From the NCBI RefSeq assembly GCF_003590795.1, contig NZ_QYUL01000006.1:1-64000 (forward strand): DNA of 64,000 bases, in the 5' to 3' direction. This document shows positions 53,829 through 63,414 of this stretch, piece after piece. Numbering within the stretch: the first letter of the stretch is position 1; each line of letters opens with the position of its first letter. The position numbers and the translations under genes were made by a program. The DNA comes from Azospirillum cavernae (GTDB lineage Bacteria; Pseudomonadota; Alphaproteobacteria; Azospirillales; Azospirillaceae). The notes beneath the pieces are model-generated. The model made no database searches. It had not been told where the DNA came from and was given only the letters and a program-made list of their open reading frames with translations.

Positions 53829-54704
53829 CTACAGGGCGAAGGCTTCGATGAAAGCCCCCCAACGGCGCATGAAGAGCTGGCGGTCGGCCCAGTCTTCCGA
53901 TCCCTTGGGTCGGGTTGCGTTTTCCAGATGCAGCACGTGGCCCGCGTTGAGGATGGCGATCCCCTGGCCAAGACGCCGGGCGGCGAGGCATAGGGCCACG
54001 TCCTGGCATTCGGTGCGATAGGCTTCGTCGAACCCGCCGATCTCCCGGAACAGAGCGGATCGGATCATAACGCATGCGGCGGTCACAGCAAGGCAGTCCC
54101 AGCTTTCCACAGCCGTCGCGGGCATGGTTTCCCGGGCGTGCGGGTGAAAGCAGAAGCCGCGCAGAGGGCCGTCGCGGAACACGTCAATGCCAGAGTGCTG
54201 GACCGTGCCGTCAGGGAAGAACAGGCACAATCCGGCAAGGCCCAGTTCAGGGCGCCGTTCCAGCAGCGTGAACATGCGCATCAGGCAATCGGGATGGTCG
54301 CGCAGGATCACGTCGTTGTTCAGGAACAACGTCGTGTCGTAACGGGCGTGCGCGAAGAAAACCTGATTGTTGCAGCGTGAGAATTGGTATTTCAGGCCGC
54401 GCATGACCGTCACCATCGGGGGGGCGCGGTCGTACAAGGACAGGACATCCGGGTCGGTCGATCCCGTGTCGCCGATCAGCACCTCAAAGCCCAGCCCGGC
54501 GGCGCGGAAGCTTGGTTCGATGGCGATCAGGCTTTCGACCAGCGGGACGATCAGCTCCGGCTTGTTGAGGTTGAGAATGATGATCGACAGCCCACGCGTC
54601 GCGTCGCGCTCAGGAGCATCCCGCGATCCACTCTGACCAACGGCGTCCACGCGTTCCTGATTCGTGGCGTTGGCGTATGGGGCGAGCAGATGATAACGCT
54701 GCAT
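53829..54704 (-). CDS. GT2-family glycosyltransferase
   Basis: The 291-residue GT-A enzyme has LSIIILNLNKPELIVPLVES, VLIGDTGSTDPDV, LFLNNDVILRDHP with the DxD-type metal site (NND), and a C-terminal FREIGGFDEAYRTECQDVALCL. This is the usual rhamnosyl/galactosyltransferase-like GT2 pattern. It is the first gene of the three-gene minus-strand unit that continues to 47970, with 19 bp to the next gene. Confidence 0.85.
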   Translation of the reverse strand: MQRYHLLAPYANATNQERVDAVGQSGSRDAPERDATRGLSIIILNLNKPELIVPLVESLIAIEPSFRAAGLGFEVLIGDTGSTDPDVLSLYDRAPPMVTVMRGLKYQFSRCNNQVFFAHARYDTTLFLNNDVILRDHPDCLMRMFTLLERRPELGLAGLCLFFPDGTVQHSGIDVFRDGPLRGFCFHPHARETMPATAVESWDCLAVTAACVMIRSALFREIGGFDEAYRTECQDVALCLAARRLGQGIAILNAGHVLHLENATRPKGSEDWADRQLFMRRWGAFIEAFAL

Positions 54705-55073
54705 GAGGTCGGGACGTCGTCAGGGGGCATTTGGCGGCCATAAGATAGGCCGTCGCAAGGTTCGTCAATTTATTTCATCGACAGGGAAGGTCCCCAGGGC
54801 GGTCATTGGCGGCACAAGGGTCGATCCCGGCTCAATTTCGCCGGTGAGTGGTGGTTTTGGCGGCTTTAGGACGCCTTCGTTCCTTGGCTAACCCTGCGTC
54901 AGGCGAAGTTTTCCCCGTTGGAATGGCCCATGGCGGGGAGGCTTGGGGTGGATCGGGGCGATCCATGATGGACGATGGTCGATCTCTCCTGCTAAGAGGG
55001 CAGGCGTCCGCGCCTCCATTTTTGTCAGGCGCGGCCCTTTAATTTAGATACAGGCAAGACGGGTTTCCGCGTC
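54705..55073. other. Divergent intergenic region
   Basis: 369 bp between divergent genes with no coding signal and no clear hairpin. It should hold both promoters. Confidence 0.5.
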
Positions 55074-55523
55074 ATGACTCTGGCCGATGATCTGCCCCGC
55101 GCCCTTGCCTGCTGGCGTGCGGGGGATTGTGTTGAGGCGGAGCGGCTCTGTCGGGCGCTGCTTGCCGAGCATCCGGATCATCCGGCGATCCTATCGGTCC
55201 TTGTTCTGGCCTTGCATGGTCAGGGGGACCACGCGGCGGCGCTGGGTTTGGTTCGCCGGGCGATCACGCGCTCTCCACTCTCGGCGCATCTGCACCACAA
55301 TGCGGGTGTGTGTTTGACCGCGCTGGATCGGGTTCAAGAGGCGGCGCCCTATTTTCAACAGGCCGTCGCGCTTGTCCCGGCCCTCGCTCCTGGAGCGCCA
55401 ACGCCCTGTTGGAGGGAGTGCGGGGAAGGAGCGCTGGAACTTGATCTTGGTTTCACGGCGACCGAAAGCCATGCCCGCGCGGCGAAGCCCGTTCATCCCC
55501 ATCTCGCGCCGCCTCGTCGCTGA
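55074..55523 (+). CDS. Small TPR protein (possibly truncated)
   Basis: The 149-residue protein has about three TPR-like units (ALACWRAGDCVEAERLCRALLAEHPDHPAIL, then AALGLVRRAITRSPLSAHLHH and VQEAAPYFQQAVAL). After VALVPALAPGAP the sequence loses repeat character and becomes Arg-rich, which may mean a frameshift near 55390. The next gene starts 36 bp later. It may help the following glycosyltransferase bind its target, as in other TPR-GT pairs. Confidence 0.5.
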   Translation: MTLADDLPRALACWRAGDCVEAERLCRALLAEHPDHPAILSVLVLALHGQGDHAAALGLVRRAITRSPLSAHLHHNAGVCLTALDRVQEAAPYFQQAVALVPALAPGAPTPCWRECGEGALELDLGFTATESHARAAKPVHPHLAPPRR

Positions 55524-55559
55524 GGAGGACCTGACATCCACAGCGCCTCGGATCACTCT

Positions 55560-57458
55560 ATGACGCACGCCATTCTCTTCGTTCATCTGGGCGACGCGCT
55601 GCCGGCTTGCCTGGATGACGCGCTCGCTCAGGCGCGGCTGTTCAACATGTGCGACATTGTTCTGGTCGCCAACGCCGCCGCTCTGGCCGCCACGCCGCCG
55701 GATCCGGCGTTGGGAATCCGCGTGGTTCTCGTGGAAGATCTGCCGATCTCCCCGGCGCTTGCCAAATTCCGGGCCGCCGCAACCACGGACCGCGCCTTTC
55801 GTTTCGGGTTCTGGACCTATGTGATCGAGCGGTTCTTTCTGGTCGAGACGGCGATGGAATCGCTGGGTCTGAGCAACGTCATCCATCTGGAAAGCGACAA
55901 TCTGCTCTACGCCGACATTGGCCCGTTGTGCGCGACGCTGGAGCGGCTTTATCCCGGTCTTGCCGCGCCCTTTGACAATGACCAGCGGGGCATCGCGGGC
56001 ATTCTGTATGTCCGCAATGCCGCCGCGTTGGGCCGCTTCACCCATTTCGTCGCCGAATTTTTCGTCCGCAATCCGGGAACCCGGATCAACGACATGACTC
56101 TTTTGGGGCTGTTCCGCCAGCGGTTCGGCCTGGATTGCATGGACGCGCTTCCCGTGGTTCCCGCTGATGGTCCCGTTCCGGCGGGCAGCCTGCTTGGCCT
56201 CGCCCCGACGGATCCGGGGCTGTACACCCGGCATTTCGACAAGCTGAACGCCGTTTTCGATACTGGCGCGTTGGGTCAGCATCTTGGCGGCGTCGATCCG
56301 CGCAACGTGCAGGGCCGCCGCACCGTCGGTTTCCTGAACGAAAGCGCGGCCTATCAAGCGTCTGATTATCGATTCCGGTTGATGCCGGACGCGCAAGGGC
56401 GGCGGGTTCCTCATCTGCGCGCGCGGAACCAGGGGGACGACGCTCCCTTCTGGCCGATCATCAATCTGCACGTCCATTCCAAGGATCTGGCCAGCTTCCG
56501 TTCAATTCCGCCCCGCGTGGTTGTTCCTCCGCCGTCGCCTTCTCCCGCCGAACCGGCGGACATTCCGGAGGCGGAGATCATCACGGGCGAGCGTCTTCAG
56601 GCTTTGGCCGATGTTTCGGTGATCGACGAGGCCACTTTCGCCTTTCACGCCAGCTTGCGCCATTTTCCCGACATCCGGCTGTGCCGCTTCCAGGGGCCGC
56701 GCCATCGGTTGACGGTTGAAGGCCCCGATCAGCTGCGGGTCTTGCAGCGAGCGTCGGTCATATTCGTCTACACCCATTTGATCGACAGTTTCATCCGGGA
56801 TGTCCTGCCGCATTTGACCCAGCGTTTTGTCCTGATGAGCCATAACAGCGATCATCGGATTGGCCCCCAGCACCGGGCCTTTCTGGACGATGTCCGGCTG
56901 GTCCATTGGTTTTCTCAGAACGCCGAGGTCGAGCATCCCAAGCTGTCGGCTTTGCCGATCGGGCTGGCCAACGCGCAATGGCCGCACGGCGACACGGCGG
57001 CGCTTGCCGCCGTCGCGCGCGCGCGACGTCCGAAGAGCGGGCTGCTCTACGCCAATTTTGAAATCCGGACCAACCCGGTGGAACGCCAGCGGGTGTTTAA
57101 CATCCTAAAGGACAAGCCTTTCGTCACGCTGACTCCGCCCAAACCATACCGCCCCTATCTGGAGGAACTGGCGTCGCACCGCTTTTGCGTATCGCCACCC
57201 GGCAACGGACCGGACTGCCATCGGGTTTGGGAAGCCCTGTCGCTTGGCGTCATTCCACTGGTCCAGTCCGGGACCTGGATGCGTTCCTTCGCCGATTTGC
57301 CGTTGGTCGCGGTGGACCGTTGGGAGGATGTGGATGAAGCTTTTCTGGAGCGGGAGCGTCAGCGGATCCTGGCGTCGCCGCTTAGGCTTGGTTCAGTGAC
57401 GCTCGACCATTGGCGCCATCGCGTCCGCGCGGCCTTCGCTGCGCGGCCTTGTCCGTAA
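55560..57458 (+). CDS. Glycosyltransferase fusion: GT8/GT-A-like N-terminus, exostosin-like C-terminus
   Basis: The 632-residue protein starts at ATG 55560. The N-terminal ~300 residues include FWTYVIERFFLVETAM and VIHLESDNLLYADIGPL, the nucleotide-sugar and metal-binding region of GT-A enzymes, and NLHVHSKDLASFRSI. The C-terminal ~250 residues match exostosin-like GT47 enzymes: FVYTHLIDSFIRDVLP, FVLMSHNSDHRIG, LYANFEIRTNPVERQRVF and RFCVSPPGNGPDCHRVWEAL followed by VIPLVQ. It may add two different sugars. Confidence 0.7.
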   Translation: MTHAILFVHLGDALPACLDDALAQARLFNMCDIVLVANAAALAATPPDPALGIRVVLVEDLPISPALAKFRAAATTDRAFRFGFWTYVIERFFLVETAMESLGLSNVIHLESDNLLYADIGPLCATLERLYPGLAAPFDNDQRGIAGILYVRNAAALGRFTHFVAEFFVRNPGTRINDMTLLGLFRQRFGLDCMDALPVVPADGPVPAGSLLGLAPTDPGLYTRHFDKLNAVFDTGALGQHLGGVDPRNVQGRRTVGFLNESAAYQASDYRFRLMPDAQGRRVPHLRARNQGDDAPFWPIINLHVHSKDLASFRSIPPRVVVPPPSPSPAEPADIPEAEIITGERLQALADVSVIDEATFAFHASLRHFPDIRLCRFQGPRHRLTVEGPDQLRVLQRASVIFVYTHLIDSFIRDVLPHLTQRFVLMSHNSDHRIGPQHRAFLDDVRLVHWFSQNAEVEHPKLSALPIGLANAQWPHGDTAALAAVARARRPKSGLLYANFEIRTNPVERQRVFNILKDKPFVTLTPPKPYRPYLEELASHRFCVSPPGNGPDCHRVWEALSLGVIPLVQSGTWMRSFADLPLVAVDRWEDVDEAFLERERQRILASPLRLGSVTLDHWRHRVRAAFAARPCP

Positions 57459-57468
57459 CGTGAGGGAA

Positions 57469-57520
57469 AGACGGGCAACCACCCAAAAGGTCAAATCACC
57501 CTTTGGTTTGTTGCCCGTCT
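57469..57520. terminator. Long imperfect hairpin between convergent genes
   Basis: AGACGGGCAAC (57469-57479) pairs with GTTGCCCGTCT (57510-57520), and the inner CCAAAAGGT/ACCCTTTGG parts pair further. It covers the end of the histidine kinase gene and probably ends transcription from both sides. Confidence 0.6.
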
Positions 57521-58959
57521 GGGTATCCGTTCCCGATCAAGTCCTGCTGAGAACGGCCAGTTCCCGTGGCCGGGGCGGGAGGAAAGCACAGCCGAACGCG
57601 CAGGCCGGGTTGGTTGTCTTCCATGACCAGTTTGGCCCCGTGCAACTGAGTCACCGCGTCCACCAGACTGAGGCCAAGCCCATTTCCGGGGGTGCTGCGG
57701 CTCCAGTCCAGACGGATGAAGCGCCCCAGCACACGCTCGTGATCCTCCACCGGAATGCCGATGCCGTTGTCGGCGATGATGATCTCGGTCCAGCCCGCGT
57801 CTTTGCCAACCGTGACGACGACGTCGATGCGACCGCCTTCGGGGGTGTATTTGACCGCGTTGTCCACCAGGTTGGCGAGAGCCTGGGCCAGAAGCTGTTC
57901 TTGCCCCCGGATGACCGCCAGGACATCGACGCGAACGTTCAGGTCGATGCGCCGCTCTTCGGCGACCGGCTCATACAACTCCACGACCCGCCACAGCACA
58001 GGCGACAGCGGCACATCGACCAACGGCATCTGCTGGTAGCCTGCCTTGGCCTTGGCGATGCTGAGAAGGGCGCTGAACATGTCCAGAAGGCGGTCGGCCT
58101 CGGCGATGGCCTCCTGGATCATGTCGCGGGTTGGATCGCCCTCGCGCGTTTCGATCACCGCCATTTCAAGTTGGCCGCGCAGGCGGTTCAGCGGTGTGCG
58201 CAGATCGTGGGCGATGCCCTCGCTGACATGGCGCAGCCCGGTCATCAGATCCTCGATCTGGTCGAGCATGTCGTTCACGTTGGCGGCCAGCCGGTCCAAC
58301 TCGTCTTCGCTGGTGGATCGCGGAATGCGGGCGTGCAGATGGCCGTCGATGATCTTGCGGGTGGTCCGGTTGATGGTTTCCAGCCTGTGGGTGAAATGGC
58401 GGCTGACCAAGAGTCCGCCGACCGCCGAAATGGCCAGGATGACGGTGAAGCTCCAGAACAGCGACTGGACGATCTGGCTGCGGAAGCGCCGCCACTCCCC
58501 CAGATCTGCCCCGACCAGCAGCTTGTGGCCGTCCGGCAATCTCCGGACGATTCCCATCGCCATCAGACCGTCCGGCGGCGCGTCGTCCTGTCCGGCCAGC
58601 CCGGTCCCCGCCCGAAATGAGAGCCAGCCCCGACGGTCGGGCGTGACGGCCGGCATGGCTGGCAGATTGCCGATCACCCGCCCCCCAGCGGGATCGGCCA
58701 GCAAGAGAAGATCGGTGGTGTGCGCCGTTTCGGTGCGGTCGCCCAGGACCTGGATCAATTTGGGCAAGCCGCCACGGTTGTAATGGCTCATCAACCCGTC
58801 GAGTTCGGCGACAATGGTCTCCTCGGCCTGGCGGTCGAGGAAGGTTTCCGTCACCTTGTAGATCACGCCGGAGACGATGAGGGCGGACAGCAAAAACACG
58901 CCCAGATAGACCAGCGCCACCCGGATCGTGACCGTGCGGAAATGCAGACGTTTAAGCAC
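57496..58959 (-). CDS. Sensor histidine kinase (EnvZ-like)
   Basis: The 487-residue protein starts with GTG 58959, overlapping the response regulator stop by 8 bp. Two membrane segments at about 12-33 and 165-187 enclose a periplasmic region. A HAMP linker, HisKA motif GIAHDLRTPLNRLR (phospho-His near residue 250) and HATPase motifs NLVDNAVKYTPEGG, IIIADNGIGIPVEDH and GNGLGLSLV follow. All catalytic boxes are intact. It is the partner of the regulator upstream, and the pair lies divergent from the type I secretion operon. Confidence 0.93.
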   Translation of the reverse strand: MLKRLHFRTVTIRVALVYLGVFLLSALIVSGVIYKVTETFLDRQAEETIVAELDGLMSHYNRGGLPKLIQVLGDRTETAHTTDLLLLADPAGGRVIGNLPAMPAVTPDRRGWLSFRAGTGLAGQDDAPPDGLMAMGIVRRLPDGHKLLVGADLGEWRRFRSQIVQSLFWSFTVILAISAVGGLLVSRHFTHRLETINRTTRKIIDGHLHARIPRSTSEDELDRLAANVNDMLDQIEDLMTGLRHVSEGIAHDLRTPLNRLRGQLEMAVIETREGDPTRDMIQEAIAEADRLLDMFSALLSIAKAKAGYQQMPLVDVPLSPVLWRVVELYEPVAEERRIDLNVRVDVLAVIRGQEQLLAQALANLVDNAVKYTPEGGRIDVVVTVGKDAGWTEIIIADNGIGIPVEDHERVLGRFIRLDWSRSTPGNGLGLSLVDAVTQLHGAKLVMEDNQPGLRVRLCFPPAPATGTGRSQQDLIGNGYPDGQQTKG

Positions 58960-59623
58960 GCAGGCAATACCCGGCGCCGCGAACGGTGTGGATCAGCGGC
59001 GAGGCGAAATCGCGGTCGATTTTTTGCCGCAGACGGGCCACATGCACCTCGATCACGTTGGTTTGCGGGTCGAAATGAAATTCCCAGACATTTTCCAGCA
59101 GCATCGTCCGCGTCACCACATTGCCGGCGTTCCGCATCAGATATTCGAGAAGCTTGAACTCACGCGGGTGCAACTCGATTGAGCGCCCTTCGCGCTTCAC
59201 CTTGCGTGTCAACAGATCCATTTCCAGATCACCGACCTTCAGGCGCATCTCTGGCTGATTCTGCGGGCGGCGGCGGCCTAGAATTTCCACCCGGGCGATC
59301 AGCTCGCCCAGAGAGCATGGCTTGGTCAGGTAATCGTCGCAGCCGTTGCGCAGTCCGTACAGCCGGTCTTCCAGGCTGCCGAGCGCGCTGAGGATCAACA
59401 CCGGCGTGTCGTTTCCGGCGGCGCGCAACGAACGGACGATCGACATGCCGTCTTGGGATGGCAGCATGCGGTCCACGATCAGAACGTCATACAGCTCGGA
59501 TGACGCCTGTCGCAGCCCTTCGGACCCGTCAGCGACGTGGTCCACGTTGTGGCCATGATCCCTCAATCCCTTCAGCATCAGGGTCGTCGCTTTGGGATCA
59601 TCCTCAATCACCAGGATTCTCAT
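58952..59623 (-). CDS. OmpR-family response regulator
   Basis: The 223-residue protein has a receiver domain with acidic E7-D8-D9, phospho-Asp51 in VLIVDRMLP, and Lys101 in DDYLTKPCS. A winged-helix DNA-binding domain follows (SIELHPREFKLLEYLMRN, EVHVARLRQKIDRD, HTVRGAGYCLRA). It is cotranscribed and overlaps the kinase. Because it faces the secretion genes across a 218-bp gap, it may control them; no binding site is evident. Confidence 0.95.
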   Translation of the reverse strand: MRILVIEDDPKATTLMLKGLRDHGHNVDHVADGSEGLRQASSELYDVLIVDRMLPSQDGMSIVRSLRAAGNDTPVLILSALGSLEDRLYGLRNGCDDYLTKPCSLGELIARVEILGRRRPQNQPEMRLKVGDLEMDLLTRKVKREGRSIELHPREFKLLEYLMRNAGNVVTRTMLLENVWEFHFDPQTNVIEVHVARLRQKIDRDFASPLIHTVRGAGYCLRA

Positions 59624-59841
59624 GGCGGGGTTGTTGTCGTCTTGTCAGAGTTGAGGGGGGCGGCCTGTGAGATGGTAATCTTCCACTCCGTTCGATGATA
59701 GCGGCTTAAGATGTCCGCATCTCCGTCTTGTTCCAGGGGAATGCCTGGAAAAAGGAGGATTACAATGTTTTAATTTGCCTGTGAAAACCAGCCGGTAGCC
59801 TATACGGCGAAATCCTTTTGCAGTTTGGGAGCGTCACGCAG

Positions 59842-61998
59842 ATGCCCGTATCCGGGCCGAACAGCGCCTTGAGATGCCTTGTCGAGGCGGCCCGCCTTCG
59901 AGGCATCGACACGTCGATCGAACGCATCCAGCACGACAATGTGCTGGACAACCGTGAGCCGTCCACCAGGCTTCTGGTCAAGCTTGCGAGCCAGATCGGA
60001 CTGAAAGCCCGCGCGGTCCGCATCGGCTGGCACCATTTCGGCAAATTGGATCAGGCTTTTCCGGTGATCGCCCGGTTGCGCAACGGCAATTCGGTGCTGA
60101 TCGTTGGCGCAAACGTCGTGAACGGCGTGCCGGTGGTCCTGATGCAGGATCCGTTGGCCGCCGACACGGTCGCGCTTCCGGTGGATGAGGCGCGCTTTAC
60201 CGAAGCCTGGACGGGCGAGGTCATTCTGCTGAAGCAGGATGGTGACGCTACCGATGAGGAGCCGGTCTTCGGCTTTTCCTGGTTCTTCCCGATGATCCGG
60301 CAGCAGAAGCGGATCTTCCGCGACGTCGGCATCGCCGCTATTCTTCTCAGCGTGCTGACCATGGCGATGCCGGTCTTCATGCAGATCGTCATTGACCGCG
60401 TTCTGGTCCACCAAAGCATCGACACGCTGCATGTCCTGCTGGGCGGCATGATGCTGGCGATCGTGTTCGAGACGCTGTTCTCCTACATGCGCCGTTATCT
60501 GATGCTGTACGCGTCGAACAAGATCGACGCGCAGGTCAGCATGCGCACCTTCTCCAAATTGGTCAGTCTGCCCATCGATTTCTTCGAGCGCGCTTCGACC
60601 GGCGTCGTCACCAAGAACATGCAGCAGACCGAGCGCGTCCGCCAGTTCCTGACCGGGCAGGTGTTCTCCGTCGCGCTGGACTGCATTGGTCTGATCGTCT
60701 TCATCCCGATGATGTTCATGTACAGCGCTGTTCTGGCGATGGTCGTGTTGGGATCGACGCTGCTGTTGTGCGTGATGATGATCGCTTTCTTGCCGCCGAT
60801 GAAACGGCGCATGAACGACCTTTACGCCAGCGAGGCCAATCTCCAGGGTTATCTGGTGGAAACCATCCAAGGCATGCGGACGATCAAGTCGCTGTCTCTG
60901 GACGCTCGTCAACGCCATGCCTGGGATCAGAAACTCGCCCGCGCCATCGACAATCGGTTCCGCTTGGGCAGCTTCGCGTTGATCGCCCAATCGCTGATTA
61001 TGCCCATCGACAAGATCACCCAGGTCGTGGTGATGGGGTTGGGCGCCTACATGATCTTCAACGGTTCGATGCTGGTCGGCGGTCTGATCGCTTTCAAGAT
61101 CATTGCCGGGCGCGTCACCGGCCCGCTGGTTCAGCTGTCGCAGATGATCCAGCAGTTCCAGGAAGTGTCGCTTTCGTTGCGCATGCTGGGCCAGATCATG
61201 AATCACGAGTCCGAGGAAGGGCGCACAGGTCGGGGCATGCGCGCGCCGATCAAGGGCGAGGTCGAGTTCGCCAACGTGCGTTTCACCTATCCGGGAACCT
61301 CGTCGCCAGCCCTTGACCACGTGTCCTTCACCATTCCGCAAGGCCACATGTTCGGGGTGATGGGCCGGAGCGGTTCGGGCAAGACCACGGTCACGCGCAT
61401 TCTTCAGGCCCTGCATCGGCCCCAGGAGGGGTTGGTCAAGGTCGATGGCCATGATCTTCGTGAGATCGACCTCGACCATCTGCGCACCAACATCGGCGTC
61501 GTGTTGCAGGACAATTTCCTGTTTCGGGGCACCATTCGCGAGAACATCGCGGCGGCCAAGCCCGGCGCGCCGATGGAAGAGGTGATCGAGGCGGCCCGCT
61601 TGGCTGGCGCCGACGAATTCATCGAACGCCTGCCGCGCGGCTTCGACACCATGATCGAGGAAGGCTCCGCCAACCTGTCGGGTGGTCAACGTCAGCGTCT
61701 GGCCATTGCGCGCGCTCTGCTCATCAACCCGCCGATCCTGATTATGGATGAGGCGACCAGCGCGCTCGACGCCGAGAGCGAGGCGATCATTCAGGCGAAC
61801 ATGCAGAACATCGCCAAGGGGCGCACGCTGATCATCATCTCCCACCGCCTGTCGTCTTTGGTTGGCTGTGATTCCATCATGGTCTTGGACCATGGCAAGG
61901 TTGCCGATGTCGGTCGGCACAGCGACTTGCTGGTTCGCTGCGACGTTTATCGCCATCTCTGGTACAAGCAGAACCGGCATCTGGAGCTCGCGTCATGA
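59842..61998 (+). CDS. Type I secretion ABC transporter with C39-like domain
   Basis: ATG 59842 (718 residues) is preferred over the upstream TTG. Residues 1-140 form a C39-peptidase-like domain in which the catalytic Cys position is replaced (NSALRCLVEAAR lacks the D-C-G motif), as in RTX exporters of the HlyB type, where it only binds substrate. Six membrane helices lie at ~155-430. The ATPase domain has GRSGSGKTTVTRIL (Walker A), NLSGGQRQRLAIARAL (signature) and ILIMDEATSALD (Walker B). It overlaps the adaptor gene by 4 bp. The likely cargo are the two RTX proteins of this window. Confidence 0.93.
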   Translation: MPVSGPNSALRCLVEAARLRGIDTSIERIQHDNVLDNREPSTRLLVKLASQIGLKARAVRIGWHHFGKLDQAFPVIARLRNGNSVLIVGANVVNGVPVVLMQDPLAADTVALPVDEARFTEAWTGEVILLKQDGDATDEEPVFGFSWFFPMIRQQKRIFRDVGIAAILLSVLTMAMPVFMQIVIDRVLVHQSIDTLHVLLGGMMLAIVFETLFSYMRRYLMLYASNKIDAQVSMRTFSKLVSLPIDFFERASTGVVTKNMQQTERVRQFLTGQVFSVALDCIGLIVFIPMMFMYSAVLAMVVLGSTLLLCVMMIAFLPPMKRRMNDLYASEANLQGYLVETIQGMRTIKSLSLDARQRHAWDQKLARAIDNRFRLGSFALIAQSLIMPIDKITQVVVMGLGAYMIFNGSMLVGGLIAFKIIAGRVTGPLVQLSQMIQQFQEVSLSLRMLGQIMNHESEEGRTGRGMRAPIKGEVEFANVRFTYPGTSSPALDHVSFTIPQGHMFGVMGRSGSGKTTVTRILQALHRPQEGLVKVDGHDLREIDLDHLRTNIGVVLQDNFLFRGTIRENIAAAKPGAPMEEVIEAARLAGADEFIERLPRGFDTMIEEGSANLSGGQRQRLAIARALLINPPILIMDEATSALDAESEAIIQANMQNIAKGRTLIIISHRLSSLVGCDSIMVLDHGKVADVGRHSDLLVRCDVYRHLWYKQNRHLELAS

Positions 61999-63398
61999 GC
62001 CTTGTGCAGATCAAGCCCTCGTCGCGCGAGCTGGAGGAGGCGGATCGTTCGATCGCCGATTTCCAATCGGACACCTCCGAGATCGAGAACCAGCCCGAAC
62101 CGATGCTGACCCGGTTGACGCTCTATGTGACCACCGGGTTGATCGTCACGGCCATCGTTTGGGCGTCGCTGGCCCGGATCGACCGCGTGGTGTCGGCCAC
62201 AGGCAGGCTGGTGTCAACCGAAACGCCGATCGTCATCCAGTCTTTCGAAACAGCGATCCTGAAAAGCATCAAGGTGCGGGCTGGCGACATCGTCAAGGCC
62301 GGGCAGGTTCTGGCGACCATTGATCCGACCTTTGCCCAATCGGACATTGGTCAGATCACCGTGCGCTTGCAGACCGCCGAGGCCGCCATCTCGCGGCTTG
62401 AGGCCGAACTGGCCGGGCAGACCTACAAGCCGCCGTCCGACTTGCCGCCCGAACTGGCGATTGGACAGCTCGGGTTGTGGCGCAACCGCCAAGCCCAGTT
62501 CAACGCCCAGGTCTTGAGCTACAACGAGCGCATCGCCCGCTCTCAGGCCACCATGGCCAGCAGCGCGATCCAGATCACCAATCTGACCGCGCAGCTTCAG
62601 AAGTGGAAAGAGATCGAGGACATCCGCAACACGCTGGCGGCCTCGCAAGTCGGCAGCAAGCTAAACGCTCTGGCCGCCACGGCGAATCGTCTGGACATCG
62701 ACCGCAGCCTGACCACGGCCAAGGCCACCGAACAGCAGAGCCGCCACGAGTTGGACGACATGAAGGCGCAACGCGAAGCCTTCATCCAGCAGTGGAGCAA
62801 CACGATCGCCCAGGAGTTGATGCAACAGCGCACCGAGCGGGACGTGCTGTCTGAGCAGATGGCCAAGGCGAAGAAGCGTCAGGAGTTGGTCACTCTGACG
62901 GCGCCCGTGGATGCGGTGGTTCTGGAGGTGGCGAACCGGTCGGTCAACTCGATCGCCCAGGCGGCTGAGCCGCTGTTCACGCTGGTTCCGATCAACGCCC
63001 CTTTGGAAGCGTCGGTTCAGATTGATGGGCGGGAGATTGGCTTTATCCGCGAAGGTGACACGGTTGCTCTGAAGTTCGACACCTACAATTATCTGGAGCA
63101 TGGCGCCGCGCAGGGCGTGGTGCGGACGATCAGCGACGATTCGTTCAGCCGCAATGATCGAACCAGCGGCATCGCCAAGGCGGACGGCGGCGCGGCGACG
63201 ACTGGAAGCGGCAGTGGGCTGTTCTACCGCGCTCAGATCAAGCTGACCAACGTCGATCTGCGCAACGTTCCAGAAGGGTTCCGCCTGGTTCCTGGTCTGC
63301 CGCTGACCGCCGACGTCAAGGTGGGCAACCGCACCATCATCGCCTATTTCCTGAAGCCCTTGATGGGCAGCATCAACGAAAGCATGCGCGAGCCTTAA
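61995..63398 (+). CDS. HlyD-type membrane fusion protein
   Basis: ATG 61995 overlaps the ABC gene as ATGA; 467 residues. One membrane segment at ~38-60 (LYVTTGLIVTAIVWASLA) is followed by the lipoyl half GRLVSTETPIVIQSFETAIL and VRAGDIVKAGQVLATIDPT. A long coiled coil covers ~100-300 (TAEAAISRLEAEL, MKAQREAFIQQWSN). Then come the second lipoyl half VDAVVLEVANRSVNSI and a beta-barrel region (LTADVKVGNRTIIAYFLKPL). This is the periplasmic adaptor of type I secretion. Confidence 0.95.
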   Translation: MSLVQIKPSSRELEEADRSIADFQSDTSEIENQPEPMLTRLTLYVTTGLIVTAIVWASLARIDRVVSATGRLVSTETPIVIQSFETAILKSIKVRAGDIVKAGQVLATIDPTFAQSDIGQITVRLQTAEAAISRLEAELAGQTYKPPSDLPPELAIGQLGLWRNRQAQFNAQVLSYNERIARSQATMASSAIQITNLTAQLQKWKEIEDIRNTLAASQVGSKLNALAATANRLDIDRSLTTAKATEQQSRHELDDMKAQREAFIQQWSNTIAQELMQQRTERDVLSEQMAKAKKRQELVTLTAPVDAVVLEVANRSVNSIAQAAEPLFTLVPINAPLEASVQIDGREIGFIREGDTVALKFDTYNYLEHGAAQGVVRTISDDSFSRNDRTSGIAKADGGAATTGSGSGLFYRAQIKLTNVDLRNVPEGFRLVPGLPLTADVKVGNRTIIAYFLKPLMGSINESMREP

Positions 63399-63414
63399 CG
63401 GCCCGTTCCCAATC

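Noticed and set aside
59800..61980. 726-codon open frame on the minus strand opposite the ABC transporter
   Set aside because: Exact mirror of a well-supported transporter gene; the product is His/Gln/Arg-rich with no domain, as expected for an antisense shadow in GC-rich DNA.
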